Of a stretch of 64,000 bases of DNA, positions 1 to 9,066 are shown in pieces; position 1 is the stretch's first letter, and each line of letters begins with the position of its first letter. The stretch is taken from NCBI RefSeq assembly GCF_001306415.1, contig NZ_LDJX01000001.1, forward strand, positions 730,411 through 794,410, written 5' to 3'. The stretch is from Croceitalea dokdonensis DOKDO 023. GTDB taxonomy: Bacteria > Bacteroidota > Bacteroidia > Flavobacteriales > Flavobacteriaceae. The position numbers and the translations under genes were made by a program. The notes under the pieces were generated by a model, which had not been told where the DNA came from, did no database searches, and worked only from the letters and a program-made list of their open reading frames with translations.

Positions 1-237
1 ATTGCTTAAATCAAGGGTAGCTATTCCTTCAGCATCACTGCTTAGCATTTGCTGATTTATAATACCATCAGAATCTACACCTGTTTTTATAAGTATCGCT
101 TCAAAACTTGAATCGGGTATGCTTACATAAGCACGATTAAAACCTGCAATATTATCACCATTTGAGCATGAAACTGTACTACCCATCAATACTATTATGC
201 AAAAATATGTTAGTGAAATTTGGTTGGCTTTTTTCAT
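1..237 (-). CDS. Leucine-rich-repeat surface lipoprotein, N-terminal part (runs off the window)
   Basis: I translated the minus strand from an ATG at 235-237; 79 codons stay open to the window edge, so the C-terminal part is missing. The first 24 residues form a lipoprotein signal with a Cys after Thr-Val-Ser (C24). The mature start then has the layout of the N-terminal cap of Bacteroidota leucine-rich-repeat proteins: a short IPD-F-L segment, a DSDG acidic loop, then a DAEGI-LDLS stretch. Such proteins are usually exported to the cell surface. Only 1 nt separates its start from the stop of the gene behind it (239), so the two are probably co-transcribed. The ligand is unknown. Confidence 0.7.
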   Translation of the reverse strand, partial: MKKANQISLTYFCIIVLMGSTVSCSNGDNIAGFNRAYVSIPDSSFEAILIKTGVDSDGIINQQMLSSDAEGIATLDLSN

Positions 238-238
238 T

Positions 239-1363
239 TTATTGACTGATTTCTCGATTATTTAAATTTTCGATTATTTTTAATGCTACATCTTTAGATG
301 ATAAATAATTTTGACCTGTAATTACATTTCCTTGTACCTCTACATGTACCGAGTTTCTAGGAGAATATTTAAATATTCCACCTCTTTCTTCTATGGTCTT
401 TTGAATTAAAAAAGGGAATTGCTTAAAATATTCGGCACCCTCTTTTTCATAAGCTTCTGGGTATCCACTAATTATTTTATTATTTACCAAGTACTTCCCA
501 TCTTTTGTTTTTAAATCAACAATACCAGCCGTTCCATGACATACTGAAGAGACAATACCATTATATTCTTCAAAAATGGTCATTGTTATTTTTTGAATTT
601 CTTTATTCTTAGGCACATCATACATTGCACTTCCACCTCCGATATAATGAACCGCTTTATAATCTTTTGCAATAATTTCTTTAGGCTTTTTGGTGTGTTT
701 TAAAGCATACATAAAGTATTCACTGTAAAGCAGTTTTTTTTGGAGTGCGTCAGATGTATTAATATAAGCTAGTGGAATACTACCTCCATATGGACTAACG
801 AAGTCCACAGTAAACCCTTCCTTTTTAAACGTATCATAAGCATTAACAATTTCAGAGAAGCTATTACCCGTTGGAAGTTTAGATGTTCCATGGAATGAGG
901 CATTGGATACTATAAATAATATTTTATCACCATTTTGGTTACTTTTTTCACTGCTAGCAGTTTTGCTAATAATTTTCCACTCGTTTTCAATTTTTTTTAA
1001 AAGAAACAAATCAATGTATCTTAAACCACTCTTAGGGATAATAATTTCTGCTTTTGCAGTAGCAACACCTTCAAAGTTGTCAATCGATAAAATGTTACCT
1101 ATTCTTCCCGTAAATTCTCCTTCTTTTTTATTTTTATATCAACTTGCATATTCTTTGACAGGAACGGTCCAAAGTGTTTTGTTACTTTTTTCTAAATACA
1201 GGTTTGCATTGGTATAAAATGCTTTTTCAATAAGTGCAGATTTATTGTAAGAAGTACCATTTATATAATTTAAAAGCGTGTTTTCTATTTTAGATACTTC
1301 CGTTTGTGCAAAAACTGAAGCGTTTAACATTAGGAATCCGATGAATAAAAGAAAATGTTTCAT
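239..1363 (-). pseudogene. NTF2-like/DJ-1 (PfpI) fusion gene interrupted by an in-frame TGA
   Basis: Two open stretches (1363-1139 and 1138-239) lie in the same frame, separated only by TGA at 1139-1141. Upstream piece: a signal peptide ending in VFAQ, then the first half of a lumazine-binding/SnoaL-like NTF2 domain. Downstream piece: the NTF2 domain finishes (LFLLKKIENEWKIISK) and continues into a DJ-1/PfpI domain with the nucleophile elbow SVCHGT (Cys about 275 of a read-through protein). The downstream piece has no convincing ATG at its beginning; its first available start is a TTG inside the NTF2 fold. Changing TGA to TGG would restore a 374-residue protein. The defect may be a real nonsense mutation, a recoded codon or a read error. 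A second DJ-1 gene lies at 13222-14197. The substrate is unknown; the family includes chaperones, glyoxalases and deglycases. Confidence 0.75.
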
Positions 1364-1475
1364 ACGTATTTTTAGTATTGTTAATTAAATGGATTCAAAA
1401 ATTAAGGCTTGTCTATAGTCTCAAACAAATTCTGCTCCTTCTCTATAAAATACCATTCTTGTTTCCATTTCTTTT

Positions 1476-2426
1476 TTAACCATTAAATTTTGCCAACCAT
1501 TTTAAAATCGATTCATTTGTTTCATGTGGTAACTCTTGTTGAATGTGATGGCCACACTCTAGACAAATCACATCCAGATTCGGAACAAAATCCTGTAGCC
1601 TTTCAAATTTTGGAATCATATCTAGATTACCATAGATCATAAGTGTAGGCTGTTTGATGATTGGGTCTATATCTGCTAATACGTGCCAGTTTCGGTCAAG
1701 GTTTCTATACCAATTAATAGCGCCATTAAACCCAGAATTTTTAAAGGCCGTTACAAATACAGACAAATCAACGTCGTTCATAATAGGCTCACCAAAAGGC
1801 TTTTCCGCTTTTGCAAGATTCATCATTAACATTCCTGGTTCTGGTGGTGCAAGAGGCACATTCTTACGAAATAAATTACGAAGAAAGTTTTCTGCATGAT
1901 TCTCTAACACAGCATCTGCTACTCCTGGTTTTTTATTAAAATGAACAAAATAGAAATCTTCACCAAAAATCTCTTCCATAAACTGAATCCATGGTTTTTC
2001 ACCTCGTTCTTGATAAGGTAATGCAAGATTTAGTATTTTATTGACACGCTCTGGATGCAAGAGTGCAAGGTTCCAAACTACATTTGCGCCCCAATCATGC
2101 CCCACAAAAACAGCATCTCTGTAGTTGTAATAATCAAGTAAGGCCACTAAATCATCTGTTAAATGGGTTATATCATATGCCGTTACTTCTTTAGGGCGCG
2201 ATGAATTGCCATATCCTCTTTGATTTGGAACAATGACATGATAACCAGCTTTAGCAAGCGCTGGTATTTGATAACGCCAAGAAAAGGCATGTTCGGGAAA
2301 GCCATGACAGAGTACAATTGGATTGCCAATATTTTCTTTACCCGCTTCAAATACTTCTAACTCAATTCCATTTATTGAAATTATATTGGATTTGGGAAAT
2401 TTTAAAGATTTAATTTCTTGTATCAT
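1476..2426 (-). CDS. Alpha/beta hydrolase, soluble epoxide-hydrolase type
   Basis: A 316-residue cytoplasmic protein when started at the ATG at 2424-2426, which directly follows the previous gene's TGA (2428-2430); a longer TTG start would overlap that gene by 20 nt. It shows HGFPE (residues 41-45, oxyanion-hole region), the nucleophile elbow GHDWG with Asp111, a cap region rich in aromatic residues including NWYRN, and a C-terminal CGHH carrying the catalytic His. An Asp nucleophile rather than Ser, with cap tyrosines, is the hallmark of epoxide hydrolases and haloalkane dehalogenases; the HGFPE pattern favours epoxide hydrolase. It has no signal peptide. Translationally coupled to the hydrolase gene upstream. 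The natural substrate cannot be read from sequence. Confidence 0.85.
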   Translation of the reverse strand: MIQEIKSLKFPKSNIISINGIELEVFEAGKENIGNPIVLCHGFPEHAFSWRYQIPALAKAGYHVIVPNQRGYGNSSRPKEVTAYDITHLTDDLVALLDYYNYRDAVFVGHDWGANVVWNLALLHPERVNKILNLALPYQERGEKPWIQFMEEIFGEDFYFVHFNKKPGVADAVLENHAENFLRNLFRKNVPLAPPEPGMLMMNLAKAEKPFGEPIMNDVDLSVFVTAFKNSGFNGAINWYRNLDRNWHVLADIDPIIKQPTLMIYGNLDMIPKFERLQDFVPNLDVICLECGHHIQQELPHETNESILKWLAKFNG

Positions 2427-2427
2427 T

Positions 2428-3288
2428 TCAGTGCCTGTTTTTATCAATAATTAAATCTTCTATTTTTTTAAAATCCTTTGAATTTGGTACGTGTTTAGCA
2501 TCTTCAATCAAAACAACTTCTTCTATAGAAGAAAATATTCGTTTTGCTCTTTTAATCATTTTTTTTCCGGGAAACATGATATCCTTTTCACAGGCAAAAA
2601 TGGTAATCGGTGTTTTTATTCTATTTGCATCATTTTTAGATAGTATTGGTAAAGGAGAAAAATCCATATTGCAGTGTTGAAACGTAGAAGACATAAACTC
2701 TAATGCAAAATCATCGTATTCAGAAAAAAGTACGTTCATTACCTTTTTAATGTGCTTTTGATTGTTAGTTTTTATAAACTTTTTTAATGGTAGGAACATT
2801 TTAAACAAACCTACAAGAGGATTACCATTAACAATATAGACTGGTGCAATTAAGAATACCTGTTTTATAGTCGTTTCATTAAACACTAGTGCTTTTAAGC
2901 TAATGAAACCTCCAAAGGAAAAGCCTACCAGGGTCACGTCTTTCAGTCTTAGTTTTATGATTACTTCAATAAGCCATTTTCCATAATCTAAAGATTTCAT
3001 GTCTAATCGATTCTCTGCACTTTTATTGGGTTGTGCTAACACATCTACTGCATAGACACAATATTTTGAAGCTAGATTGGGGAAAGAATCTAAAATTTGT
3101 GGTGCACAACCTCCTGTGCCGTGAATCAGTACTAATGGAGGGTTTTTAGTGTCGCCAGTAATGATAACATTAGTGACTCCAAACTTTGTTTCTATAAATT
3201 TTTCTGAATATTCAATATTCAGCTCATTCAACTTTTGATTGTAAAGGGATAAGATTTTTTCTTTTCCTTCTTTTGATTTGAAAAACAT
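2428..3288 (-). CDS. Alpha/beta hydrolase, serine type
   Basis: A 286-residue protein without a signal peptide. It carries the HGTGG oxyanion-loop motif near residue 56, the nucleophile elbow GFSFGG with Ser124, an acid in EKD (residues ~239-241) and a late His in DAKHVP, a complete Ser-Asp-His triad of the alpha/beta hydrolase fold. Family members are esterases, lipases or C-C hydrolases; the exact reaction is not visible. It is the first gene of the minus-strand run behind the phased repeat array at 3424-3526, so it is a presumed target of that control region. The first ~45 nt of the gene plus its leader are found again in decayed form at 5084-5136. Confidence 0.8.
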   Translation of the reverse strand: MFFKSKEGKEKILSLYNQKLNELNIEYSEKFIETKFGVTNVIITGDTKNPPLVLIHGTGGCAPQILDSFPNLASKYCVYAVDVLAQPNKSAENRLDMKSLDYGKWLIEVIIKLRLKDVTLVGFSFGGFISLKALVFNETTIKQVFLIAPVYIVNGNPLVGLFKMFLPLKKFIKTNNQKHIKKVMNVLFSEYDDFALEFMSSTFQHCNMDFSPLPILSKNDANRIKTPITIFACEKDIMFPGKKMIKRAKRIFSSIEEVVLIEDAKHVPNSKDFKKIEDLIIDKNRH

Positions 3289-3304
3289 GTACTGTTCGTT
3301 TTTT

Positions 3305-3340
3305 GATTGATGATTATGATTGATGATTATGATTGATGTA
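3305..3340. repeat. 13-bp tandem repeat in the leader of the hydrolase gene
   Basis: The unit GATTGATGATTAT occurs twice exactly (3305-3317, 3318-3330) followed by a partial third copy. It sits in the untranslated leader between the promoter array and the ATG at 3288. Similar ATTGATGATTA strings precede the outer-membrane gene that starts at 7716, so this may be a locally amplified leader sequence. No function is assigned. Confidence 0.7.
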
Positions 3341-3416
3341 TTTTGAATGTTATGACGAGCGATGATAGGTATTTGTTACACTTTAATTTTTATTATTAAT
3401 AGCTCAATTTTTGTTT

Positions 3417-3526
3417 CTACAAATATCTATCAAGAAGCAATATGCTTCTAACCACTTATGAAGCCTTATGTATAAAGTTTGATGATAGATTGAAAATTAT
3501 GACGCAGTTCTATAAATTATGATGCA
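3417..3526 (-). promoter_or_regulatory. Phased repeat array 3 with promoter box (AraC-type operator candidate)
   Basis: Read on the minus strand, five units of 20-21 bp follow each other without gaps: 3526-3507, 3506-3486, 3485-3465, 3464-3444 and 3443-3424. Units 1 and 2 start TGCATCATAATTTATAG and TGCGTCATAATTTTCAA; unit 4 begins GCTTCATAAG. The array is followed at once by TTTGTAG (3423-3417), matching the TTTG core of Bacteroidota -7 boxes. Length (103 bp), order and orientation match the arrays at 10847-10949 and 36113-36215. The 20-21 bp period equals two helical turns, as in tandem AraC-family sites. The downstream gene is the hydrolase starting at 3288. Confidence 0.6.
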
Positions 3527-3590
3527 AACAAGCCTTTCTATTAAATCTTATTTTAATTTTTCTGATTTCATATACATTTTTACCAGTAGT

Positions 3591-5042
3591 TTATTTTTCA
3601 ATGATTAAGTTTTCCAAATACCTCAGAGCAGTAGCTATTAAATTCTTTCGATTTTTTGCCTTTTCATTAAAAGAATCCAAAGTCGCTCTGTCCAATTTTC
3701 GCCCCTTCACAAAAACATAGGTGGGTTTTTTAAGCGAAGACAACTTAAAAAGCGGGTTTTCATCCACTAATAACAAATTAGCAATCTTGCCCTCTTCAAT
3801 AGTTCCAAGTTGATTCATCATTGAATGCGTTCGAGAAGCATTGACAGTAGCTGTTTTCAACACTTCATAATTAGAAAGGCCAGCTTCTTTGTAAAAGGCC
3901 AGTTCTGTATGAATTGAAAACCCTGGAAGCGTAACTCCAATACCACCATCAGTGCCACAAATTATAGGTACTCCAGCTTCATGCAGTTTATTAACGATGT
4001 TCATGTGAAAATCATGCTGTTTTTTTATCCGCTCAACGGTCGTAGGATCTTCTTGCTTGGCATTATACCAACGCTCAAATTGTCTTTTGCTATCATCCAT
4101 TTTAATGAGTGGATTCATATACTTCAATGATTCTGAATCTAAAATGTCATCATCCATCATCATTTGATAAATATTATGAAACACCGTAAGTGTAGGACTA
4201 TAACTTGTATGTTTAGACGCGGAAATAGAATCAATAACAGCCTGAAGCTTAAGGGTATCTAAATCAAACTGCAAAGGTTGCTGCACAATTTCTTCAGCAT
4301 GTTCAATGGATTTGATTTGTGGGTTTAAATGATATGAAAATGGTACTTTTTGAGAAGGGTGAGCAACAATGTCCATTTCAGAAATCTTGGCTTGTTCAAT
4401 CACTGCATCAAAAACTTCCTTATCCAATCCATAATACGTTTTGATGAAATCGTAACCTCTGTCTTTATATTCTACAACCTTGTCTTTAGCTTCACTCGGA
4501 TTACTTAGATTTAAATTGTCATCACCAATGAATTCAGAGCCTGTTAGTTTTGGTCCTGTTGTAAAAAACGATGGTGAAAAAATATTTTCTTCCATTACAT
4601 CTTCTTTAATTCTTAAATGCATTGGCATACCCCAAAGATTTCTAACTGCTGTTACACCGTTGGATAGGTAGAGTCCGAGTTCATATCTATCCCACACATG
4701 CACATGCATATCTATAAGTCCTGGTGTTAGGTATTTGTTCTTTGCATTAATAATTTCAATCCCTTTGACCTCAATAGTGTCTGCAATCTTTTCAATAACT
4801 CCTTTTTTTATATACACCATTTTATCAACTAAAACAGTGTCCTGATTCATTGGGATGACATTGACTTTTTTTATCAGGTAAGAATTATTAGATGCAGTTT
4901 CATTCTTATTAATCTCAAGGTAATTTGTTCCTGATGAATCAACCCAAAGTGTAATGATTCCTATTAGCACAAGCAGGCCAATGAGAGCGAATACAATTTT
5001 TAAAAGTCGTTTTACTATTTTCATTTGGTTAAATTTAAACAT
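3591..5042 (-). CDS. Membrane-anchored metal-dependent amidohydrolase
   Basis: 483 residues. An N-terminal hydrophobic segment (about residues 12-33) behind a Lys/Arg-rich start suggests an uncleaved anchor or signal placing the enzyme outside the cytoplasm. The amidohydrolase/imidazolonepropionase-like core is complete: GLIDMHVHVWD (metal ligands H113, H115), a Lys in FIKTYYG, His in VAHPSQ and SIEHAEE, and the metal-binding Asp in CGTDGG. Relatives act on cyclic amides, peptides or prolyl dipeptides; the substrate is open. ATG at 5042 was kept, though a second Met six codons later is possible. It is a paralogue of the gene at 11659-13218 and lies head-to-tail with the hydrolase cluster, separated by the regulatory array. 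Confidence 0.85.
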   Translation of the reverse strand: MFKFNQMKIVKRLLKIVFALIGLLVLIGIITLWVDSSGTNYLEINKNETASNNSYLIKKVNVIPMNQDTVLVDKMVYIKKGVIEKIADTIEVKGIEIINAKNKYLTPGLIDMHVHVWDRYELGLYLSNGVTAVRNLWGMPMHLRIKEDVMEENIFSPSFFTTGPKLTGSEFIGDDNLNLSNPSEAKDKVVEYKDRGYDFIKTYYGLDKEVFDAVIEQAKISEMDIVAHPSQKVPFSYHLNPQIKSIEHAEEIVQQPLQFDLDTLKLQAVIDSISASKHTSYSPTLTVFHNIYQMMMDDDILDSESLKYMNPLIKMDDSKRQFERWYNAKQEDPTTVERIKKQHDFHMNIVNKLHEAGVPIICGTDGGIGVTLPGFSIHTELAFYKEAGLSNYEVLKTATVNASRTHSMMNQLGTIEEGKIANLLLVDENPLFKLSSLKKPTYVFVKGRKLDRATLDSFNEKAKNRKNLIATALRYLENLIIEK

Positions 5043-5083
5043 CAGATTATATCAGTCAGAAATAAGTGGTAGTTGTGGTTATA

Positions 5084-5136
5084 TTTTTTCTTTTCCTTCT
5101 TTTGATTTGACAAAAATACACTGTTCGTTTTTTGAT
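5084..5136 (-). pseudogene. Decayed copy of the leader and first codons of the 2428-3288 hydrolase gene
   Basis: Positions 5084-5136 align without gaps to 3255-3307, about 49 of 53 identical by eye, covering the leader (ATCAAAAAACGAACAGT) and the first ~15 codons. The start ATG of the original is lost here. What follows at 5137-5160 (cttcgactgggctcagcac) resembles a piece of a dispersed intergenic repeat. No reading frame continues. It shows that an extra copy of this gene or its leader once stood between the amidohydrolase and the dehydrogenase. Confidence 0.65.
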
Positions 5137-5194
5137 GCTTCGACTGGGCTCAGCACGAGTTGATGATTTATAAATTGGGAAAATCCATAGCGAG

Positions 5195-6127
5195 CTAAAT
5201 AGTGATGACCACATTTCCTCTTTTATGACCCATCTCCACATATTTATGAGCTTCGGCCATTTTTTCTAAAGAATATACTCTATCAATAACAGGTCTTAGT
5301 TTCTCTTGTTCTGCTAACCTTTTTAAATTAAAAAAAGCTTCTTTTGGTGTTAATGGAGTGCCATGATCTATGGATATGTATTTGCCATTCAAAGCCAATA
5401 CTTTTTTGCTCTTTTCTTTTAGTATCGATGATTTTGAGTTGCCTACGGCATCAATCACATATTTATACCTTTCCAATTGTTTTTCAGCATTTTCTATCGT
5501 GTAGTCAATCACCTTATCACTTCCTAAAGAAGTTACTAATTCGAAGTTTCTACCACTACAAACACTAGTGACATGAGCACCCAAATGCTTCGCCAATTGA
5601 ATGACCATTGTGCCTATACTTCCTGACGCTCCATAAATTAAAACATTGTCGCCCTTGTTTATGCTCGTCTTTTTTAATAAATGAGTAGCAAGCAAGCCAC
5701 CATAAGGTATCGCTGCAGCTTCCTCAAAACTAAGATTTACAGGTTTTAGGGCTAGATTCCAATCTTCTGGTAAACAAATATATTCTGCATAAGAACCAAA
5801 ACGAAGTTTGGTAGGCGAGATTGAACCATACGCAAAAACCTCATCCCCAATTTCGAACAATGTTACATCTTTACCTTTACGCTCAACAATACCAGCTGTT
5901 ACCATCCCCAATACAGGGTTTCTTGGACGGCCAAAACCAAATATGAGTTGGAGTATAAGTTTAGGAATGAAAGGTTCATTCATTCTCCGAATTAGAACAT
6001 CGCTTGTGGTAACTGAAGTTGCATGTATCTTTATTAGTACTTCATTAGCTTTTGGTGATGGTTTTTTTACATGACTTAGCACCAGATTATCTACCTCCCC
6101 ATATTTTAGACATTCTATTGCTTTCAT
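5195..6127 (-). CDS. NAD(P)H quinone reductase / zinc-free medium-chain dehydrogenase
   Basis: 310 residues from the ATG at 6125-6127 (the longer frame would need a TTG). It has the MDR fold: an N-terminal GroES-like domain starting MKAIECLKYGEVDNL, the segment GDEVFAYG, then a Rossmann domain with the nucleotide loop of the form YGASGSIGTMVIQLAK. The Cys/His ligands of zinc alcohol dehydrogenases are not seen at the usual places, which points to the quinone-oxidoreductase or enoyl-reductase branch. It acts in the cytoplasm. It precedes the amidohydrolase in transcription order, with a gap of about 150 nt that holds repeat debris, so co-transcription is uncertain. Confidence 0.8.
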   Translation of the reverse strand: MKAIECLKYGEVDNLVLSHVKKPSPKANEVLIKIHATSVTTSDVLIRRMNEPFIPKLILQLIFGFGRPRNPVLGMVTAGIVERKGKDVTLFEIGDEVFAYGSISPTKLRFGSYAEYICLPEDWNLALKPVNLSFEEAAAIPYGGLLATHLLKKTSINKGDNVLIYGASGSIGTMVIQLAKHLGAHVTSVCSGRNFELVTSLGSDKVIDYTIENAEKQLERYKYVIDAVGNSKSSILKEKSKKVLALNGKYISIDHGTPLTPKEAFFNLKRLAEQEKLRPVIDRVYSLEKMAEAHKYVEMGHKRGNVVITI

Positions 6128-6212
6128 AATTGTTTTTGTTGATAGCAAAGTTGGTTAAAATGTGGGGTACAAAAGTTCGCATTTTGAAATTGGAACAAAC
6201 CTTTCCTTTTCA

Positions 6213-7130
6213 TTATTCCTTTTTAAGAGCATAGATAACTTTTGCATCTACCCAAAAAACATCTACATTTTCAAAATCGTCTGATCCAACATTTCTACTA
6301 AAGAAAAGGTACTTGCCATCTGGCGTTATACTTGCTGAAGCTTCCCAGGCGTTGGTGTTTATTTTATCTCCCAAATTAATTCCATTACCCCAAGTACCAT
6401 CTTTTTGTTTAAAACTGATGTAAATATCTGAATCTCCATAACCATCTTCTCTTTGAGCATCAAATAACAAATACGATTCATCTGGTGCTATAAAAGGATG
6501 GCTCAAAAAGGTTCCTTTATTTATTGCTTTGGGTAAGGCCTTGGGCTCTTCATGTTTACCGTTAATTAAACGCGAATAGCGAATTGGAAACGTTGAATCA
6601 TTCTCTTTATAGGTGTCAAAATAGTACGTCCCATTTGAAGATGATGAGAGGCGCATAATATACATAGAATCATTACTTACAGTTGGAGGTTCTAGTTTTT
6701 GTAATTCTGACCATCCAGATTCCGTTCTTTTTAAATATCTGTCACCTAAATGCATGGTTTGTCCATCTGGGGATATTACCGGTCTTCCTATCCATGGAGA
6801 TGCTATTTCAGATTTCTTCCATTCCCCATTAATTTCGCTGTATTTGTATTCGTAAAAAGCTGATTTTTTATTTTCTTCTCCTCTTCTAATAAAATAAAAC
6901 GCTTTCATATCTGGGGTGAATGCACTATTGACTTCATACAAATCCGTAGACACAAGACCTGGAGCAAATGGTAAAGGTCTTAATCCTGGTGGTTTTTGTC
7001 CCAGATATGGGTTTTTAATGGTTGGTATATTATTATCTTTAGTTTTTTGTTTTTTTGCATCACAAGATTGCAAAGAAAGTATTCCAGCGATAAGTAGTGT
7101 TATGAAGGTCTTTTCCATTTTGATATTCAA
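6213..7130 (-). CDS. PD40/TolB-like beta-propeller lipoprotein
   Basis: 305 residues. A lipoprotein signal ends at Cys23 (SLQSC). The mature protein contains several PD40-type propeller strands that can be recognised by the recurring pattern S/T-P-DG/E-x-Y/F-L-x-F (FTPDMKAFYFI, ISPDGQTMHL, IAPDESYLLF, ITPDGKYLFFS). Such periplasmic propellers bind proteins or oligosaccharides. The C terminus VDVFWVDAKVIYAL is closely matched by the relic at 30303-30458. Not an enzyme as far as can be seen. Lies 16 nt from the outer-membrane gene 7147-7716 in the same direction, so probably one transcript. Confidence 0.7.
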   Translation of the reverse strand: MNIKMEKTFITLLIAGILSLQSCDAKKQKTKDNNIPTIKNPYLGQKPPGLRPLPFAPGLVSTDLYEVNSAFTPDMKAFYFIRRGEENKKSAFYEYKYSEINGEWKKSEIASPWIGRPVISPDGQTMHLGDRYLKRTESGWSELQKLEPPTVSNDSMYIMRLSSSSNGTYYFDTYKENDSTFPIRYSRLINGKHEEPKALPKAINKGTFLSHPFIAPDESYLLFDAQREDGYGDSDIYISFKQKDGTWGNGINLGDKINTNAWEASASITPDGKYLFFSRNVGSDDFENVDVFWVDAKVIYALKKE

Positions 7131-7146
7131 ATTATTATTGTTTTTG

Positions 7147-7716
7147 CTAAAACCTATATCCTATACGCAAGTGCATATTTAATTCCATTTCACTTTTGTT
7201 GTTTAAATAACCAGCACGTTTAGCAAATGTGTAACTAAATCCTGCACCAAGACCTGCTTCATAATTAAAGTGTTTACCTAAATTTCTTCTAATTCCCCAA
7301 GTGGGTATAATAGAAAAATCACTTACCACAGGAGCATCGTCAGTATTGAATAAGACAAACCAATCTGGATGATAACCCATTTTTAAAGCAATAAAGTTGC
7401 CACTATTCCCATCAATTCTTTTTGAGTTTTTTGAACGTTTTTCGAGGTTATAATAAAATCTTGGCTCCACAACTATTACAGGTGTTAGTAGAAATGGAGA
7501 ATCATAATCATCATAATACGTAGATTCCCAAATACCAAAATCAAAACCAATCTCTGTTCTCAGTGCTAGGGTATTTGATAGTTTTGCTTCATTATATGCC
7601 CAGATTCCTAGAACTCCAGTTTGTAATCCGAATGTTGATTTTTCTACACTTGTGTTTTGAGCTTTGGCGATTAATGTTAGTCCGCACAAAGTCAAGGTAA
7701 TTAAAGTTTTTTTCAT
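7147..7716 (-). CDS. Small outer-membrane beta-barrel protein
   Basis: 189 residues with a cleavable signal peptide (to LIAKAQ, ~20 residues). The rest alternates polar and hydrophobic residues in amphipathic strands and ends in the C-terminal aromatic signature LRIGYRF typical of outer-membrane barrels. The length suits an eight-stranded barrel. No family name is recognised. First gene of a pair with the PD40 lipoprotein downstream. Confidence 0.65.
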   Translation of the reverse strand: MKKTLITLTLCGLTLIAKAQNTSVEKSTFGLQTGVLGIWAYNEAKLSNTLALRTEIGFDFGIWESTYYDDYDSPFLLTPVIVVEPRFYYNLEKRSKNSKRIDGNSGNFIALKMGYHPDWFVLFNTDDAPVVSDFSIIPTWGIRRNLGKHFNYEAGLGAGFSYTFAKRAGYLNNKSEMELNMHLRIGYRF

Positions 7717-7942
7717 GATGATGTTTTTTGATTAATGATGATTATTGATTGATTGATATTTGTATGAAGTTTACCTTCTTGAAAAAGTAGAATTAAGTAA
7801 TGGTTTTAGTTATTTTGTTTTTTTGAAATGCTTCCGTTCGCTTTATTTGTTCTTCGAGATTCCATTCAAAATCAAATCTATTCTTTCAAAATAAAAAGAT
7901 TGAATCGAGTCCGATTTCAGTTCTTTGCTGGATGTAGTGCTA

Positions 7943-9004
7943 TTATATTTTCATATTCATTGCCTCAGTGACTTCACTCAACGTTCCAATAGCTGTTTCT
8001 CTCGCTTTACTTATACCTTTAAGCAAAATATCCCTGACATAATCTTTATTTTTTTCAAGCTCTATTCTTTTTTTTCTAATAGGCTCAAAATATGTGTTTA
8101 TGGCTTCTTCTGTTAGCTGTTTAAGTTTTCCTGAACCTTGGTCGCCAATTTTATCAGCAATATCTGTTGGACTTTTATCTGAACATAAGGAAGCTAACTT
8201 AAGTAAGTTGGAAACCTCTGGTCTGTTTTCGGGGTCGTAAGATATGTAACGACTTGAATCAGTTTTGGCAGATTTTATTAGTTTTGCTGTTTCGTCAGCT
8301 GTTGACTTTATCATAATTGAATTGTTGCGACTTTTACTCATTTTTTGAATACCGTCTAACCCAAGAATAGTAGGGGTATCAGTAAAAAATGCAACTGGTT
8401 CTGTAAAAATATTTTTATTGAATTTGGTATTAAAGCGCTTTGCAATTTTCCGAGTTAATTCTATATGAGGTAATTGATCTTTTCCAACAGGAACCACATT
8501 ACTTTTACAAAACAAAATGTCAGCAGCTTGATGAACTGGATAGATATACATTCCTGCATTAATATTACTCAGTCCTGAAGCAGTAATTTCTTCTTTAACA
8601 GTTGGATTTTTGTTTAATTCTGAACTGGAAACTAATGTCAGAAATGGAATAGTTAGTTGATTTAATTCAGGAATATGACTATGTGGAAAAATATGAGTTT
8701 TATAATTTTCAGGGTCTAATCCACAGGCTAAATAGTCCAAAGTTAGTTCATAGGTGAATTTTGAAATTTCATTAAAAACATTTCTATCTGTCAACACTTG
8801 ATAATCAGCAATTAAAATATAAGTCTCAATTCCCAAGCTTTGTAATTTTAATCGGTTTATAATAGAGCCAAAATAGTGTCCAAGATGCAAATTACCTGTA
8901 GGTCTATCTCCCGTTAATACGCGGTACTTTTGAGGATTCTTATACAAATCATTTTCTAATAATTTACTTTGCTCTTTTGCTTTTTCAAAACTTTTATTTA
9001 TCAT
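7943..9004 (-). CDS. trpS: Tryptophan--tRNA ligase, TrpRS-II-like
   Basis: 353 residues. It charges tRNA-Trp with tryptophan. The class I signatures are present: HIGH-equivalent HLGH (residues 40-43) inside GDRPTGNLHLGHYFGS and KMSKS near residue 220. The GDRPTG opening, the segment NPTVKEEI and the AADILF/PVGKDQLPH stretch are those of the second, often auxiliary, bacterial TrpRS clade (as in Deinococcus TrpRS II) rather than the usual short GxxSTGxxHLGN form, and the N terminus is about 25 residues longer than standard. It sits alone among accessory genes and not in a translation operon, so it may be a spare or inhibitor-tolerant copy. The identity of the enzyme is firm; the auxiliary role is inference. 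Confidence 0.92.
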   Translation of the reverse strand: MINKSFEKAKEQSKLLENDLYKNPQKYRVLTGDRPTGNLHLGHYFGSIINRLKLQSLGIETYILIADYQVLTDRNVFNEISKFTYELTLDYLACGLDPENYKTHIFPHSHIPELNQLTIPFLTLVSSSELNKNPTVKEEITASGLSNINAGMYIYPVHQAADILFCKSNVVPVGKDQLPHIELTRKIAKRFNTKFNKNIFTEPVAFFTDTPTILGLDGIQKMSKSRNNSIMIKSTADETAKLIKSAKTDSSRYISYDPENRPEVSNLLKLASLCSDKSPTDIADKIGDQGSGKLKQLTEEAINTYFEPIRKKRIELEKNKDYVRDILLKGISKARETAIGTLSEVTEAMNMKI

Positions 9005-9066
9005 TTAGCTTGTTTGAATGAAACCTAACAATTAGTTAGGAATAATTAAAAATTTTTGTTCGCATA

